A DNA stretch of 64,000 bases from Euonymus europaeus (GCA_963580455.1 OY756964.1:4588001-4652000); one strand, 5' to 3'. Positions 1 to 15,299 are shown, numbered from the stretch's first letter. Numbers and translations are program-made. Notes: a model not told the origin generated them from the sequence alone.

Positions 1-284
1 GAGTTCTTTTATTTTGAAGTCAGCGGTAAGTTGGGCACTTTAATTTCTGAGTCTGCAAAGGCCGTAGTGTGGGGAGTTGCAGCAGATATTAGTCTGCCTG
101 TGGTAGACATGAGATCATAAATTTTGTAACTTTCCCTGTGTTATACTTACTGTTGTCAGAATGCTTGGTCTTCTGTATCAGTTATCAGTGTTTCTTCTCG
201 ACTTGTTAACCTTCCTGTCATTTCAAATGTTTCACTTAAGATGCTCCCTTTTTTATTTAGTTAAGAATTTGTTCTTAATTGCAG

Positions 285-3200
285 AGGGATCATTCTAAAA
301 GAAGAATGGAGAGTCATCTTATGGATTCAAATGGAACTGGTGGTAGGTTTCTTTTTTAAACTCATAGTTGCTGTCATTGTTGGTTCTAAAGATCTTAGTT
401 GCGTATGTAAAATTCACTTTGTCAAATGTTTTGGTTAAGGCTTGTATGGGCAACATAATGCGAAAAAACCGAAGATAATAAAGCAACAGCTGGATAGCAC
501 CTTTGACAACATTATTCCAATAACTGGATCTACACCTTCTCCTGTGGCATCCCAGATGAGTAATATGTCAAACCCAAATAAGTTCATTAAATTGATTGGT
601 GGCCGCGATAGAGGCCGAAAATCTAAAACACCAAAGGTAGCAAATGATTATTTTTCTCCCACGTACTTTTTCCCCCCTTACTGATATACTTTTCCAGTTT
701 TCCATGAAATTAAGCATTGAGATTCTTTGCAGATGTCGGCTGTGCAGCCTGGTTCTGGAAGTCCATGGCCATTATTTGAAGACCAGGTTCCCTTGCCTCT
801 TTTTTCTTAATGATGTGGTAACTCTCTGTACTTCAAGAAATATCTGATATTCTGTGGTATCATGTTGTCTCAGGCCCTTGTTGTCCTCGTGCATGATATG
901 GGCCCAAATTGGGAGCTTGTAAGCGATGCCATAAACAGTACCCTTCAATTTAAGGTATTTGTGATGGATTCTTTTGTTATTGACTCTTTTATTTTTCTTT
1001 TGTTGTTTGTAAAAAAATGCCCCTCTTTTCTTCTGGCAATTGAGTACTGTTTACTATTTTAGATTCAGAAGTATGTTGTCTCCTGTTTTTTAATACCTCC
1101 TTGGGGTGGATATGTTCATATCTTCAGTGTATATTCCGCAAACCCAAAGAATGCAAGGAGCGTCATAATATTTTAATGAATAGGAGTACTGGAGATGGGG
1201 CTGACAGTGCAGAAGATTCTGGCACTTCTCAGTCATATCCATCTACATTGCCTGGCATTCCAAAGGTGACAACTCTTTAGTTAAAAGTTTGTTCCCAATT
1301 TAGAAGTCATCCTCTTGCATATTGACACCCTATCTTTGCCACTTATCTAATTTTGGATGCATTGACTCATGGTGTTCCTGCAAAATAGGGTAGTGCCAGG
1401 CAGTTGTTTCAACGTTTGCAAGGCCCAATGGAAGAAGACACTATAAAGTCTCATTTCGAAAAAATTATAATGATTGGGAAGAAGCAGCACTATCGGAAGA
1501 GTCAGGTTTGTTTGTGATATAACTCGCAGATTTCCACTTTTTGCTCATCTCCAGTGGACTATTTTCCATTAGTCCCTCCTTTTCCTCCCTTTATTGTAAG
1601 ATTGAGTTGATGACTGCACATGCATTCTTTTCATTTGCTATGTTTTCAAATTTTCATACTTGAGGTGCATCTCATTTTTTTTATTTTTTGCTCTAACTTT
1701 TTTTTGGGCTGCTTTCTAATCCTAGTGTTGTCAAAAAGCAGTGTAAATTCTATCACTTCATTTCAATTATTCAGCATTTTGGGTTTTTTCATTAAGTCAT
1801 GTTCTTTTTCTTATATGATTATTGGCGTGAGAGCAGAATCGAACCTTTCTCTGGTTCAAGTCCTTAGGGTACACTAAGCCAAGAGCTTCTTGTTCACAAC
1901 TTTTTGACTTATTGTGTTAAGAAATATGCATCCTTTATGCAAATTTTTTTTTAAAAGTTTTAACTTGGGATATGAACTGAAAAAAAATGTTGAATATTCA
2001 GCATTAATTTGCATGGTTTGGCCATCTAAATAAAAGGCAAACAACTACCGCACACGAGGCTCTTGCAAAAGAGGTGGGTGGGGGAAGGGTAAGGCTTACC
2101 CCGTACGCTGCCATCTCCACACATAGTCGAGAAGTGAGGTCTTGATCATTTGAATTATTGAAAAGTTTCTTGAACTTGGTGTTTGAAATGGTGAAGTCTC
2201 CTTGTTCAACAAAAATCTTTCATGCACTCGTGTGTTTGCACATACAGAAGTGTCGATCTATTGTTTTATGTTGCACCGATGGTTTTTTTAGTTTTATTTC
2301 TGGGATGTTTTGGATGCTTCAATGCTTTATTGGTTGAAACTTTTATCTGAATATTTATTTTATTTGGAAAGGTCATGTGTTTTTCCCTTATTCTGATTCT
2401 TGTGCTTTTAGTCCGTCTCTAACTATGAGCTTTTGCCTTCTGTGTTTTTTGTGGTTTTGTTTGAAGAATGATAATCTGGAGGCAAAACAGATCGCAGCCG
2501 TCCACAATTCTCATGTTCTTGCCCTTTCTCATGTTGTTCCGAATAACCTAAATGGAGTTGTTCTAACGTAAGTTTTGAAAAAACAAGTATAGCTTGCTCT
2601 GCATTCAATTGATTCTGTTATTTCTCAGTTATTGCATATATTCCTTCATATACATACATACATACATATATTGCTATTTTCTTCATCATAATAATTTTTG
2701 TTTCCCTTTATGGATGAAGGCCTCTCCAGCTGTGTGATGCATCGAGCCCAGACGTTCTTTCCCTTGGCTATCAAAGTTCTCACGTTGGTGGTTTACCAAT
2801 ATCAAATCAAGGTTCTGTGGCATCAGCACTTCCTACCTCTGGAGCAAATTCTGCATTACAGGGGTCTTCTGGTGTGGTTGTAGGCAGTCACTTGTCATCC
2901 CCATCTGGTCAACAGAATGCGTCCGCCAGGTAGAATCCATGTACCACGAGGTTCTTGTCCTGGTCTGAAGTCTATTTCTTTCAATGAAACATTGGCTGAA
3001 TTATTTTCCCCCTTAGGGACAGTAGATACGGTGTTCCAAGAACATCCTTAACAGTTGATGAGCAACAGAGAATGCAATACAGTCATATGTTAGCTGGTAG
3101 AAACATGCAGCAGCCGAACTTGTCTCCTTCTGGGGTTCTTCCTGGAGCCGATCGTGGGGTTCGTATGATGCCTGGTGTAAATGGCACAGGCATGATGTGT

Positions 3201-5823
3201 GGGATGAATAGAAGCCTGCCAATGTCAACGCCAGGATTTCAAGGAATGCCCTCAGCAGCAATGCTGAACTCTGGTAGTATGCATTCCTCTATTGGGGTTG
3301 GGATGCCAAGCTCTGTCAATATGCATTCTGGTGCTGGTTCTGGTCAAGGAAACTCTATGCTGAGACCTCGTGAAGCTTTGCATATGACAAGGGTGAGTTA
3401 TTTTCCTTGACTCCTCCACGAGCTAATATTGCTTTGCCAACATTGCATTTAGCATGTTTTGGCCAAAGCCATGTGAAGAGATTAGTATTACTCCATTTTT
3501 TGTATGCTGTTAATAGACTAGCTAGCCTGCCATTGGGACCATGACTGGATGCATGCTTTTAATGTTAAAAAGCTCCTGCGTGCAAGGCTTCCTCATTGGA
3601 TGCGGGGTTGCAGAGGGGAAGATGTATCCAGCCATACCTTCATATTTTGGAGAGGCTTTTCCCAGATTTACCCTTAGGCTGTGGAGTATTTTTGTGAACT
3701 AAAGTACATATGTAATCAAGTTCATTTAATGTCCTGTCAGGACTGACTTCATTACGAATAAGTTTGGGAAAAAATATGGCGTTTAAACCTCAATCCTGTC
3801 TTTTACTGAAGCCAGTGTTGGGAAGTGGGTTTCTTGTTAGGCATTGATGGTTATAATGTTTAAGTTTGACCAAAAAAATTTGGATTCTCCAAAATTTTAA
3901 GAATTACTTTGGACAAGGGTGGTGGATGGTCTCAGCAATAACATACTGTTTCTACCAGAAATATCGAACCTCTGTTGTTAATGCTAATGTTACTGGACCA
4001 TAGTCTTCTTGCAATTACTGATATATTGTGTTGCGATACTTGAGTAGTTTTGGATTGTGTGATGGCAGTTTTTGTTTTTGTTATAGCCTGGCCATAATCC
4101 AGAGCATCAGAGACCAATGATGGCACCAGATATACAGATGCAAGTTTCTCAAGGGAACAGCCAAGGAAATACTGCTTTAAATGGGTTGAGTTCTACATTC
4201 TCTAACCATACATCCCCTGCAGCTGTTCAGACACATCCGGGCCATCCCCAGCAGCATCAGTCTCAAATGCCTTCACAACAGTCGCATGTTATCGGTAACC
4301 CTCATCATCCTCAAGTTCAAGGCTCCAATCATCCTACTGGACAACACCAACAAGCTTATGCAATCCGCCTTGCGAAAGAGAGGCAAATGCAGCAGCGGTT
4401 TCTGCAACAGCAGCAACAAAATCGTCATCTTGCTGCATCTAGTGCTTTGATGGCACGTGTCCAGCCACAGCCTCAAGCTCCAATTTCATCTCCTCTACAA
4501 AATAGTTCTCATATTCCATCACAAGCTCAAACTCAACCAGTGTCTCTGCCCCCACTTGCACCATCTTCACCAATGACTCCTATGACATTGCCGCACCAGC
4601 AGAAACCAAACATACCATCTCATGGGCTCAACAGAAATCCTCAGACTGGTGCAAGTGGGTTGAATATGGGGAAGCAGCGCCAACGACAACCACAACCACA
4701 ACCACAGCAGTTTCAACAGTCTGGCAGGCACCACCCTCAACAAAGGCAAAATGTGCAGTCTCCGCAGCAGGCTAAACATTTGAAGGGAATGGGAAGTGGT
4801 AATATGGTGCCACATCAGAACAACCTTCCCGTTGATTCTTCTCATTTGAACAGTCTTTCTGATGCTCCTGGAAGCCGAGGTGTGGAGAAAGGAGAGCAGA
4901 TGATGCACTTGATGCAAGGTCAAGGCTTATACTCTGGGTCTAGCTTAAGCCCAGTTCAACAGTCTAAACCTTTAGTGACTCAATCCTCAAACCATTCTCA
5001 GTCTCAGGAAAAACTCTTTTCTGGCCAGACACCACCTTCATCAAAGATGGTTCAGCATATGCCTTCTCACTCTGATTGTAGCTCTCAAAGCCAAGTTCTC
5101 GCTGTTGGTTCTGGTCAGCCACTAGCAAATTCGCGTCAAGTTGTTCCGGCGCCAGTTGTGGCTTCCAACCAGCTACAGCTACAGGGGCAGCCCCCATTGC
5201 GGCAAAAGCAGCTTAATCAAAGTCAGCCACCGGCCCAAAGAATGCTTCAACAGAGGGTGATTTTGGACCTGTCAAACAAATCTCAAGTTGACCAAGCTCC
5301 AGCTGACCATCAGCCAGTCAACAGTGCTTCCCAGATGGATGGAAATACAACTGTGGCGATGTCTCAGGCCTGTATGGATTCCACTAGTGTAGTACCAGTT
5401 GTGCCTTCTGCCGTTGCTCCTCAGTGGGAACCACGTCAGACATTGTATGATTCTGGCATGCAGAATCCTACTACTCAAGTGGATTCTGTCGGGAGCATGC
5501 CTCACTCAAATTCAGATGGGAATGATCCAATTCCTTCTGTCAGTCAGGGTTTAGTCCAGAGGCAGTTATCTGGGGGCTTGCCTCCTCATGGGCATAATTT
5601 GGGAGTTCAGCGGCGGCGGCAGTTGCATATGCAACAGTCACCAACACCACTACCTTCATCTCAACAACAATGCCAACCACAAGAGCAGCTGGAAAATTCC
5701 CAACAAGAGGAACAACAATCACCACCATCACATCTGCCACTGCAGCAATCTCAGCAGCAAATGCAACCTTTGCAAGCAGCAAAAGGCAGTTTGTATGACA
5801 GGCCCACAAATTCTAAGCTGTAA
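285..5823 (+). CDS. EAF1: EAF1-type chromatin modification scaffold, 3' part
   Basis: Partial gene entering from the left edge. Exons read as 285-342, 440-636, 733-786, 874-954, 1128-1265, 1389-1505, 2467-2567, 2720-2929, 3017-3392 and 4087-5823 (stop TAA); all phases agree and give 1022 residues. Residues about 97-147 form a SANT/Myb-like domain (WPLFEDQALVVLVHDMGPNW, then FRKPKECKERH). An RDRGRK basic stretch precedes it, and the last exon (about 579 codons) is Q/P/S-rich low complexity. In plants EAF1A/EAF1B are scaffold subunits of the NuA4 histone acetyltransferase complex in the nucleus; the HSA domain would lie upstream, outside the window. The product name rests on recognising the SANT core and the MSNPNKFIKLIGGRDRGRK motif; the function is family knowledge. 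Bases 1-25 end in a good donor (GCG then GTAAGT) and may be the previous exon, but I am not sure. Confidence 0.93.
2047..2120. mobile_element. Au-SINE-like fragment in EAF1 intron
   Basis: CGCACACGAGGCTC..GTGGGGGAAGGGT..GGCTTACCCCGTACGC resembles the middle of Au-type plant SINEs (a CACGAGGCTCCCGC-like start, a GGGGAGGGT-like block and a TACGCAGCCTTACCCC-like block, recalled from memory). Upstream, near 1848-1860, TCTGGTTCAAGTCC fits a Pol III B box (GGTTCRANNCC), but I cannot join the two parts into one element. Confidence 0.4.
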
Positions 5824-6338
5824 TTAGGCAATCTATTGACTTGAACAGTTCTGGGAGCTCTTGATCTTACTTTGCTTGGGTAGGCATGCCCTTATAACAG
5901 CATTGTACAGGTATGTGATCTTGCCTTCTGCTCACTGACTTCAATTCTGTCTTTTGAGACGTATATGAGACGGGTAGTTTGCATATTCATAAACTAGTTG
6001 GCAGGCTTTTTTAGATAAATATTTCTGGTTGTTTAGTATTATCAAATTGTAGTCAGACCTCATGATGAAAGAGTTATAGTTTCCTCAAAAAAACTATTAT
6101 ACTAAAAAAGAAACGGGTATGATATTTGTTAATTATCGTTAAAGAAAAGGAGGCTTGAACTTGATAATACAATTGTAGTTATTATCATCTAATATACCCT
6201 AAATCTCCTAGGCATCCTTATGTGCTCCTGATGTTAAACTCATCCTTTAAAGCATTTCATTCATTCATTGCCTCTTTCATAATTTATTTCCTGTTACGTA
6301 ACCCACATCGGAATTTTTTGCTAATGGAATCCGCATCT

Positions 6339-6395
6339 GGCATGCGAAGGGGCTTGAGATTGACAATAAAAAAATCTCAAACCCCTTTACATGCC
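6339..6395. repeat. Imperfect 23-bp inverted repeat (hairpin)
   Basis: The arms 6339-6361 and 6373-6395 pair with about three mismatches around an A-rich loop of about 11 bases. Each arm carries a GGCATG / CATGCC end and an AAGGGG..TTGAGATT core. It lies inside the putative 3'-UTR intron of EAF1. It could be a small MITE remnant, or a foldback made as RNA. Confidence 0.7.
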
Positions 6396-6429
6396 AACTG
6401 CTAGCGCTTTGCATGTCTACGTACACCCA

Positions 6430-6432
<3 letters not shown>

Positions 6433-6468
<36 letters not shown>
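6433..6468. repeat. (CT)n microsatellite
   Basis: An uninterrupted CT tract of about 14 units, followed by GTCTCTCTC. It lies in the putative 3'-UTR intron of EAF1. Confidence 0.95.
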
Positions 6469-6469
<1 letters not shown>

Positions 6470-6900
6470 ATGGATACAGTAGTTTTACTCTGTGGGGAAA
6501 GATTCTTATCTTGATGTGGTTGATGTGCAGATGAAGCTGGTTATTTTTATCAGGGGCATTCGAAGATGGAATACAGTGGTGATTGTATGCAGGTCCTCAA
6601 TTTTTTTTGGGGGAAAATGATGTATATTATCATGGTCTAGATCTTCGGAAAGAAAAGAGACAGTTAGTTCTATAGGTATGTGTACAGAGGCTCTTCTCTT
6701 CTTGTCTTGTACATTCTTTTCTCCCCCATCTCAGTTGCCCTGCTCATGTATGGGGCCATATCCTTTTCCCCTAGTAGTTAGTGCAGATGTTGTTGGCCAT
6801 GAAGTGGGAAGCAATCATTATCAATAGCCAAAGCCTCTGAAAATTTTGTGAATATAAATTTTTTGTGTACACACTGTTCAATGGCATTGGAATGATTTAT

Positions 6901-7731
6901 CATCTTTGATTGCCATGGGAAACCATGAAATTAGTGCATTCTGTAGTGTTTTGATCTCAAATCTCTAATGAAGCATTGATTAATCTTGTTTAGAAACTTG
7001 TCATTGAGCCTAGCAATTGCACCCATTTGTGGTCATAACTAAAATCTGGATTGACTTGTGCCGTACTAGAGTGTTAAATTTCTGGACTTTAATGGACATT
7101 CCAGATTTGCCGCATCGATTTGTGTAGTTTGAAAGAAACCATCGCAAAATGTTCTTTGCTGTGTCAGACTTTTTAAATAGACGCTAGTAGGTGGGTGGCA
7201 CAAGCTTCTGTGCATGAGTTTGGTGGTGTTGGGTGTTCAATGCAGTATGCAACTTATGCATATTCGGATACATCAACAAGGGGGCCAACAGCCTAAGAGA
7301 GCATACGAGGCAGAACATATAAAACCCAGTAGTGTTTCTCACCTTCAAGTTTATGACCACAGAATTAAGTGAAAAGATGCAAATAAATAAATTAAAATGC
7401 CTAATAATGACAATTGCCTTGAAAACTAAAGAAACTCTTCATGTATCAAAATTTATGCTTGAGCACTCCTGATCTTCAAATTCCAGCGTGATCTACCATA
7501 TTTGCAAAGAGCAAGTGCACAACGCTCGCTCGAGAGTGTTATACTGAAAATTTTAGAATATGTAAAAAGTTCGAGAATAATAATATTGAAAATTTTAGAA
7601 TATATAGAAAGATGGAAAGAGTGATAAGAAAAATAGTTTATTATTCTCCCCTCCCTGATCAATCTAATCTATCAAACCATTAATGTTCAGAAAAATAAAT
7701 ACGAAAAAAAAATAAATTGCACCAATCAAAT
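6901..7731. other. Intergenic, EAF1 to trihelix gene
   Basis: AT-rich sequence with no convincing gene. It should contain the 3' ends of the two convergent transcripts (EAF1 on +, trihelix on -). Confidence 0.6.
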
Positions 7732-8511
7732 TCAAAATCGCGCTCTCATCTTTATCTCTTCTTCCGAGTCTTCCGCTTCAAAAGCCCTAGCAATGGCGTC
7801 CAGAGTCTTTCGGTTCGAGTTCATAATCATCTGGATCCGCCTATTTTCCATCTCCATCCTATACCTCTCTGTCTCCCTCATCATCTCCATCTTCCTCTTC
7901 TCCACCCCAATTAACCTCTTCGAAAGCCGTCTTATCTCCATTGCCAATCCGAACTCCACATCCCGTCCTCCCTCCTTCTCCTCTTCATTCTCTTCCTCCT
8001 CTCTTCTCCTCTTCATTGGAACCGTATGCCTCCGCAGTATGTAATTGATGCTCCCAGATTTGCTACGAGTGAAATCCTCGTCATCTTCTTCATCTTCTAA
8101 TTCATCTTCTTCAACTTCTTGTTTTACAAAACTTGGTACGAAATTGGGAGGGCGCGCAGAGATTGGGAGGGGACCACGTTCGAGAGACTCCATGAGGTAG
8201 AAGTACTGCCAGGAGGAGGTAGTTCCGAGGGAGACGTGTTGTCTCTCGGCGCGATAACGCTTCCTGAGCTTCTCCATCTTGTGGCGGCATTGGATGGCAG
8301 ACTTGGCCGGGTAAGAGTAGTCGTATCCACATCGGGCGGCGATGGTGACGGCGACTTCCTCCCACTGATTGGCCCTGAGCGGCCCTCGTTTGAGGGAGTA
8401 CCATTTATCCTGGTAAGCCTGTATGAGGTGGACAGTCTCCTGATGAGTCCAGGGGATCGGTTGAGGCTTCTTGCCGGTGATGGCAGAAGGTGATGAAGAA
8501 GGACTGGCCAT
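7732..8511 (-). CDS. Trihelix transcription factor, ASIL/ENAP-like
   Basis: Single-exon ORF of 259 residues. A trihelix (Myb/SANT-like) DNA-binding domain occupies about residues 18-92: the conserved tryptophans of PIPWTHQETVHLI and NQWEEVAVTIAARCG, then the third-helix segment KSAIQCRHKMEKLRKRYRAE. A fourth-helix motif (SSWQYFYLMESLERGP) follows, as in the ASIL subgroup. An acidic stretch and a long charged coiled coil (about 185-235) make up the C-terminal half. Such proteins bind DNA in the nucleus and usually repress; ASIL members restrain the seed maturation programme. The nearest Arabidopsis counterpart by position is AT3G24860, next to EAF1, from memory. The start is the first in-frame ATG ahead of the domain. 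Confidence 0.9.
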   Translation of the reverse strand: MASPSSSPSAITGKKPQPIPWTHQETVHLIQAYQDKWYSLKRGPLRANQWEEVAVTIAARCGYDYSYPAKSAIQCRHKMEKLRKRYRAERQHVSLGTTSSWQYFYLMESLERGPLPISARPPNFVPSFVKQEVEEDELEDEEDDEDFTRSKSGSINYILRRHTVPMKRRREEEENEEEKEGGRDVEFGLAMEIRRLSKRLIGVEKRKMEMMRETERYRMEMENRRIQMIMNSNRKTLDAIARAFEAEDSEEEIKMRARF

Positions 8512-9756
8512 CGCAAGGAGGTGGTTGATTTTCTCGTTGAATGCTTGACGTTTATTTTATGGTAGTGGAGGTGGGGGCGGTGATGGGTTGTTGACTTCTT
8601 GTGGTTGTTGCCTTGTTGTTGAGGTACCAAAATGAGCCAGGTCGGTGCGGGGCGTTTATTTGACCCGTATTTGGATCCAGAACCGGCTTTTATTGGAGCC
8701 AGCCGAGAAAGTGGAATCCCAATCCCTCTCCAATAAGGATCTGCCACCAGTGTCACCGGCTTGACTATTCAAAAGGCAAGGATTTTTTTTTCCTTTTTCC
8801 GTTAGTATAATTGTCAACGAGGTTACTTATGAGATATTCACCAATGGAACACCACTCTTCGAGTTCGAATTTTATTTTGAACGATTTTCAGTTTTTTTTT
8901 TCTTCACTCATAAGCCAGGTTTACACCTTACACGACAGATTCAGTATTATACGAAGTATATACTGATCCACACGACCCAATGTTTTTTTAATAAGAAAAG
9001 GGGTTGGGCACGAATCAAAGTTCGAGATTACATAGTATCTAGCTCACAAACTGACCAATTCGAAATTCATACAGTTGGTGAGCTATTCGGGTCCCATTGA
9101 TTCAGCTTGGCAACAAAAAGTTACACTAAGCATGTTCTGATTTCTGATGGGTCAATTCACATTGAATACAAGAGACATCAAGTTCATAAGCTAACAAAGA
9201 GAATAAAGGCACCGTTCATGGTCAAAAATTGTAAGCCACTGCTTTCCACAAGTTCCATGGTCCATACCCTGGTAAATGCAAACTTCCTTTTGTCCGCCGG
9301 GTGGAGAAATACCATCAACTGCCTATAAGAAAAACCCATGGAGACAAATAAGAAACAAGAATATGTCACAGACAGCAGAGGGGGCGAGGGGTGAGAAATG
9401 GTCTAACTTTCGTCAGTGTGATAAACGAAAGAGTTGCCTCAGTGTAAACCCACCTCGGATATGACGAGCAAAGGTGCATCCAGCAGAAACATCCAATTAT
9501 TTCAAAAGTAATGTTGAACAGCAACTGAAGCAACCTTGTGATATACACGTCTATGTCATTCTAATGAGAACCATATGTATTATTGCGACTCATGATTCTA
9601 AAATAAAAAATATGACTTAAATTAATTATAGATGTAGGATGATAAAATAAATATATAAAATCTTGAAATCGTAGCTACTGTGGAGATTTGATCTTGGGAC
9701 TTATAAGTCACAATTTGAGATTCCTATCGCTTGAGCTGCATATTTCTCAGTAATAT
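8512..9756. other. Trihelix promoter side and intergenic
   Basis: Holds the upstream region of the trihelix gene (T-run-rich beyond 8760) and AT-rich sequence. A stretch near 9660-9740 (GATTTGATCTTGGGACTTATAA and so on) looks like old repeat debris. No gene is supported. Confidence 0.5.
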
Positions 9757-10540
9757 TGTTCTATTTTAATGTATATATAATGTACAAGAACTGGAAACAT
9801 AATACATTTAACATTTATTTCATCATTGTTAAGAATGAAATATCAATATTAATATGGATGACCCACTATTGATATTGTTGTGAAGATGATGTATCTGTCT
9901 CCTGTATATATGTATGTTATGTAATCTTTATTGGTGATAAGAAAGTGAAGAAAGGTTTATCTGAACATAAGAAAGTTCTCTGAAAATCTCTTTCTTCTCT
10001 TTGATTATATTAGTATAATCGTACTGTTACTACAAGTAATTTCAATACGTTATCAGTACGAGTCTCCGCTGTTCTACTGAAAGTAAGCTTTTTAAATTGT
10101 CAGTAAGCAAGATCTCATATCCATATTTTTCTAAGTTTATTATTATATTTTTATTATGTCAAATTTAAGAAGTTTAAAATTTATGACACTTGATATTTAT
10201 GGAATAAATTATCTATCATATATTGTTGATGTCGAGACTCACTTAGAAGCTGTGAGTTTTGAGAAAATCATTAAAATAGAAATATTGAATTCCTGCAAAA
10301 TGTGACTAAAGCAATGGTTTTTCTTCATCATCGCCTTCATTAGAAATTAAAAATTGAATATCACATAAAAATCTTCTTCAGTTCTGGAATGAAAAACCAT
10401 AAGTACATTACAATCGTGGACATGATAAAAGAAAAGGTCGATGACATGGTTATGACCGTCGAAATTATAGAGGTAATTTTAGTTTTCATTCATATCACCA
10501 GAGGTATGAGGGTGAAACAAGTTAAGCAAATAAAAAATTT
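9757..10540 (+). mobile_element. Decayed Ty1-Copia retrotransposon: one LTR plus gag remnant
   Basis: A probable LTR runs from TGTTCTATTTT (9757) to TTTCAATA (about 10047). It is followed at once by CGTTATCAGTACGAGTCTC, matching the primer-binding segment I recall from plant Copia elements of the Retrofit type (CGTTATCAGCACGAG). Downstream, from the ATG at 10156, is a gag-like reading (MSNLRSLKFMTLDIYGINYL) that soon breaks by stops and frameshifts; fragments resembling the basic RGRGR-rich end of gag continue to about 10540. There is no pol, and no second LTR in the window. It is a dead fragment. Confidence 0.65.
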
Positions 10541-11772
10541 GCCAAATAAACCCGCTCCATTATTTCAGTCCCCAATTATTATTAATAAATAACATATATT
10601 TATAATAATAATAATATTTAAAACACTAATTGAAACTTTTACCAGTTACGTAACTTTTTTCCACCGTCTCATTTGCCCGAATGGTCGTTGTCTTCCTTCA
10701 TACAATAATATGTACGTTTTTTTTTTTTTTTTGGTATGTACACCCACTTTCCTCAAACGTTGTGTCATAAGGCAATTTTTTATTCTTAAATGTCATAATT
10801 TAAATATATAAATAACGTAGGCATTAATTTTACATTATAAATTTTCTCAATAATTTTAATTGATAATTATTTGTTTTAAATTATTTAATTAATTAATTTT
10901 ACTAAATAAATAAGTAATTTAGGGAAATTTTCATATTTAATTGATATTTATGTATTGCTTTACAAAATAATTAAATGCATTATCATTAAAAAATAATGAT
11001 TTACATTTTACAATAAAACATAACGACACAACACAATATTTCAATTTGAACCGTTCAAATGCCCGTTGAACTGATGATAAACGTACATTGCAAGTGTACA
11101 TTTTAAGGTGTTGTCTATTCAGATGCACATTCATAACCATACATGAACCGCTGAAACATTATTGGATAAATTGAATCCTTTAATGTTGTGTTTCTAAAAC
11201 AAGTCAACCACTTAATATTGTTACTGGCAAAAGATTATCAATGTACATAATAGTAAAAAATTCAGGTATGACATAAATATCAATGTGTAAGACATTAATA
11301 ATTAAAAATTGAGCTACGATACAAAACTTAAGAAACGTGGGTGTACATAATAAAAAAGTGAATATACATCCAGGGAATATATTTATATATAAATCCAGGA
11401 AATTATAAAATTGAATGACACAAAAATTAATGTCAAAGTGGGTGTCCAATCCAAATTTTATGGGTGTACCCACTCTCTTTCTTTAACTTTGGCTTTTCCA
11501 GGTATCATTTCAAATCTCAATTCACCAAAAGAGATGACTAGCTACAATCTCATGGAGACGCTGAAAGACTATGAAAGGCACATCATTCAACAACAAAAAC
11601 AACTAAAAAAAAACAAACAAACAAAATCACACTACGCCCAAAAGTAGAACATGTACTTTTTATGTCTCAGCCGATACTCATATTCTAAGTTCTGAAAAGC
11701 ATTAATTTAAAAGAATTCATTATCGCTGAACCCACAAGAAAATTGTAAGAAACTAAATAGAAGCTAACGACT
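10541..11772. other. AT-rich intergenic region
   Basis: Very AT-rich with poly-T/poly-A runs. No gene is seen. The right end should include the RPL13a 3' UTR. Confidence 0.6.
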
Positions 11773-13839
<2,067 letters not shown>

Positions 13840-15290
13840 CTGGGAGTACCAAGTGACTGTAAGAGTGGGAGTTTTGACTTTTGAGTAAGAGTATGGATCC
13901 CTCTTGCAAAAAAGCAGCCCAAATATATTTTTAGGTATACCCCAATAACGTCCCAAGACACGAAGGCCCGGCCCACGATTTCACAGATAGTCGGCCTTTG
14001 ACAAGAGAGAAAATTACAATTAGGCTAAAATATAAAGGATAATTTAGGGATGACGATGGGTCGGTACTATTTCGATTAGAGAATACCAAAATCTTATCTA
14101 TTTAAGGTATTATATACCAAAATATTTTTAAAATCATTTTAATTTTAAAATTAAAATCGTTTCATAACTGTTTAATTTTTTATTTTTTAAGAAACGTCTA
14201 TAACAACAACAAAAAAAGATTAGTAGGTAAGTTTTCGAGTTCTTTTATACAAGTTAGATATTTAAATCTTTTTACTGACATATTTATTAATATTTTTCAA
14301 AATTTTCTTATAATTTAGGATAGGGTCGCATTTGAGACGGTTTCGATTAAGATATCTTAACCATTTATTAATCGGTTCGAATACCCTAAATTCGGCATCA
14401 AAAATTAAAACCGACCCAAAGCGTGACTAGTTTGAAAATAAAAACTAAGACCGTTTCCAAAACTTCTATGATCGATTTTAGAATTTTAAAAGATGAGATA
14501 TCCTGCTATTAATAAATATTTGTTTTCTTCCCTTGTTGTTGCCAATAATGTGTATTGTAAGATGAAAACCAAACTGAAAAAGTGTTTGAAAACTCTTTTC
14601 TTTTTTAGTTTCTTAAAAATGAATTTGAGTTTGGATTTTGAAAAACAGATTTAAGAAATAAAAAAGGTGGTAAAAAATTTGTTAGATTTTGTGTTACATG
14701 AATAATATTTTCAAAAAAAAAAAACATAAAATTCGTTTACTGAACCCAAACACTCTCATTGCCACAGCCAAATCCAACACCACCACCTTCTACGTGGTCC
14801 TCATCACTACAAAAAACATAAGCAAATAGATAGAACACACGAAATTCTCCCAAAATAGAGAAATATTTTCTGAAATTCTTAATTCAAAAGTGTCCTGCCA
14901 ATGTTGGCTATAGCTCTATTAAATAGGGATTAAAAATTGACAATTCTATGCGATTTAAATTAAGGGAATGTTCCAAATGAGGAGAAAATTAAGGGAATAA
15001 AAGAAAGAGAAAACGCGGGAATAAAATAAGGAGAAAAATAACTGTAATATCGTATTAACAATGAAATTTATAATATTGCAGTGTAAATTAATACGAGGTT
15101 ACAATGGAATTGATTATTATGAGTTACTTAGAGTTAAACTATATAACATTTTTTCAGGAAAAAAAGGGATTGAGATATGATAATTTTTAACTTCTTGTTG
15201 CATCAAATGGACACAATTAAAATGAAACTTTCTCCACCAACTAATAAATAAGATATGCACAAATCTCAAATATGTCAGTCAACGAGCTGC
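13840..15290. other. AT-rich intergenic region
   Basis: Low-complexity AT-rich sequence with no supported gene. It separates the divergent RPL13A (-) and cytochrome b5 (+) genes. Confidence 0.6.
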
Positions 15291-15299
15291 ATTATATGT

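Larger units (their letters stand above)
5824..6900 (+). other. EAF1 3' UTR with a probable intron (5911-6530)
   Basis: No coding sequence. A strong donor (ACAG then GTATGT at 5911) and acceptor (TGTGCAG ending at 6530) suggest an intron inside the 3' UTR. The putative intron holds a CT repeat and an imperfect inverted repeat. The transcript end is not defined. Confidence 0.45.

Noticed and set aside
4273..5809. Several open frames antisense to the last EAF1 exon.
   Set aside because: They are by-products of the CAG/CAA-rich low-complexity coding strand and show no domain.
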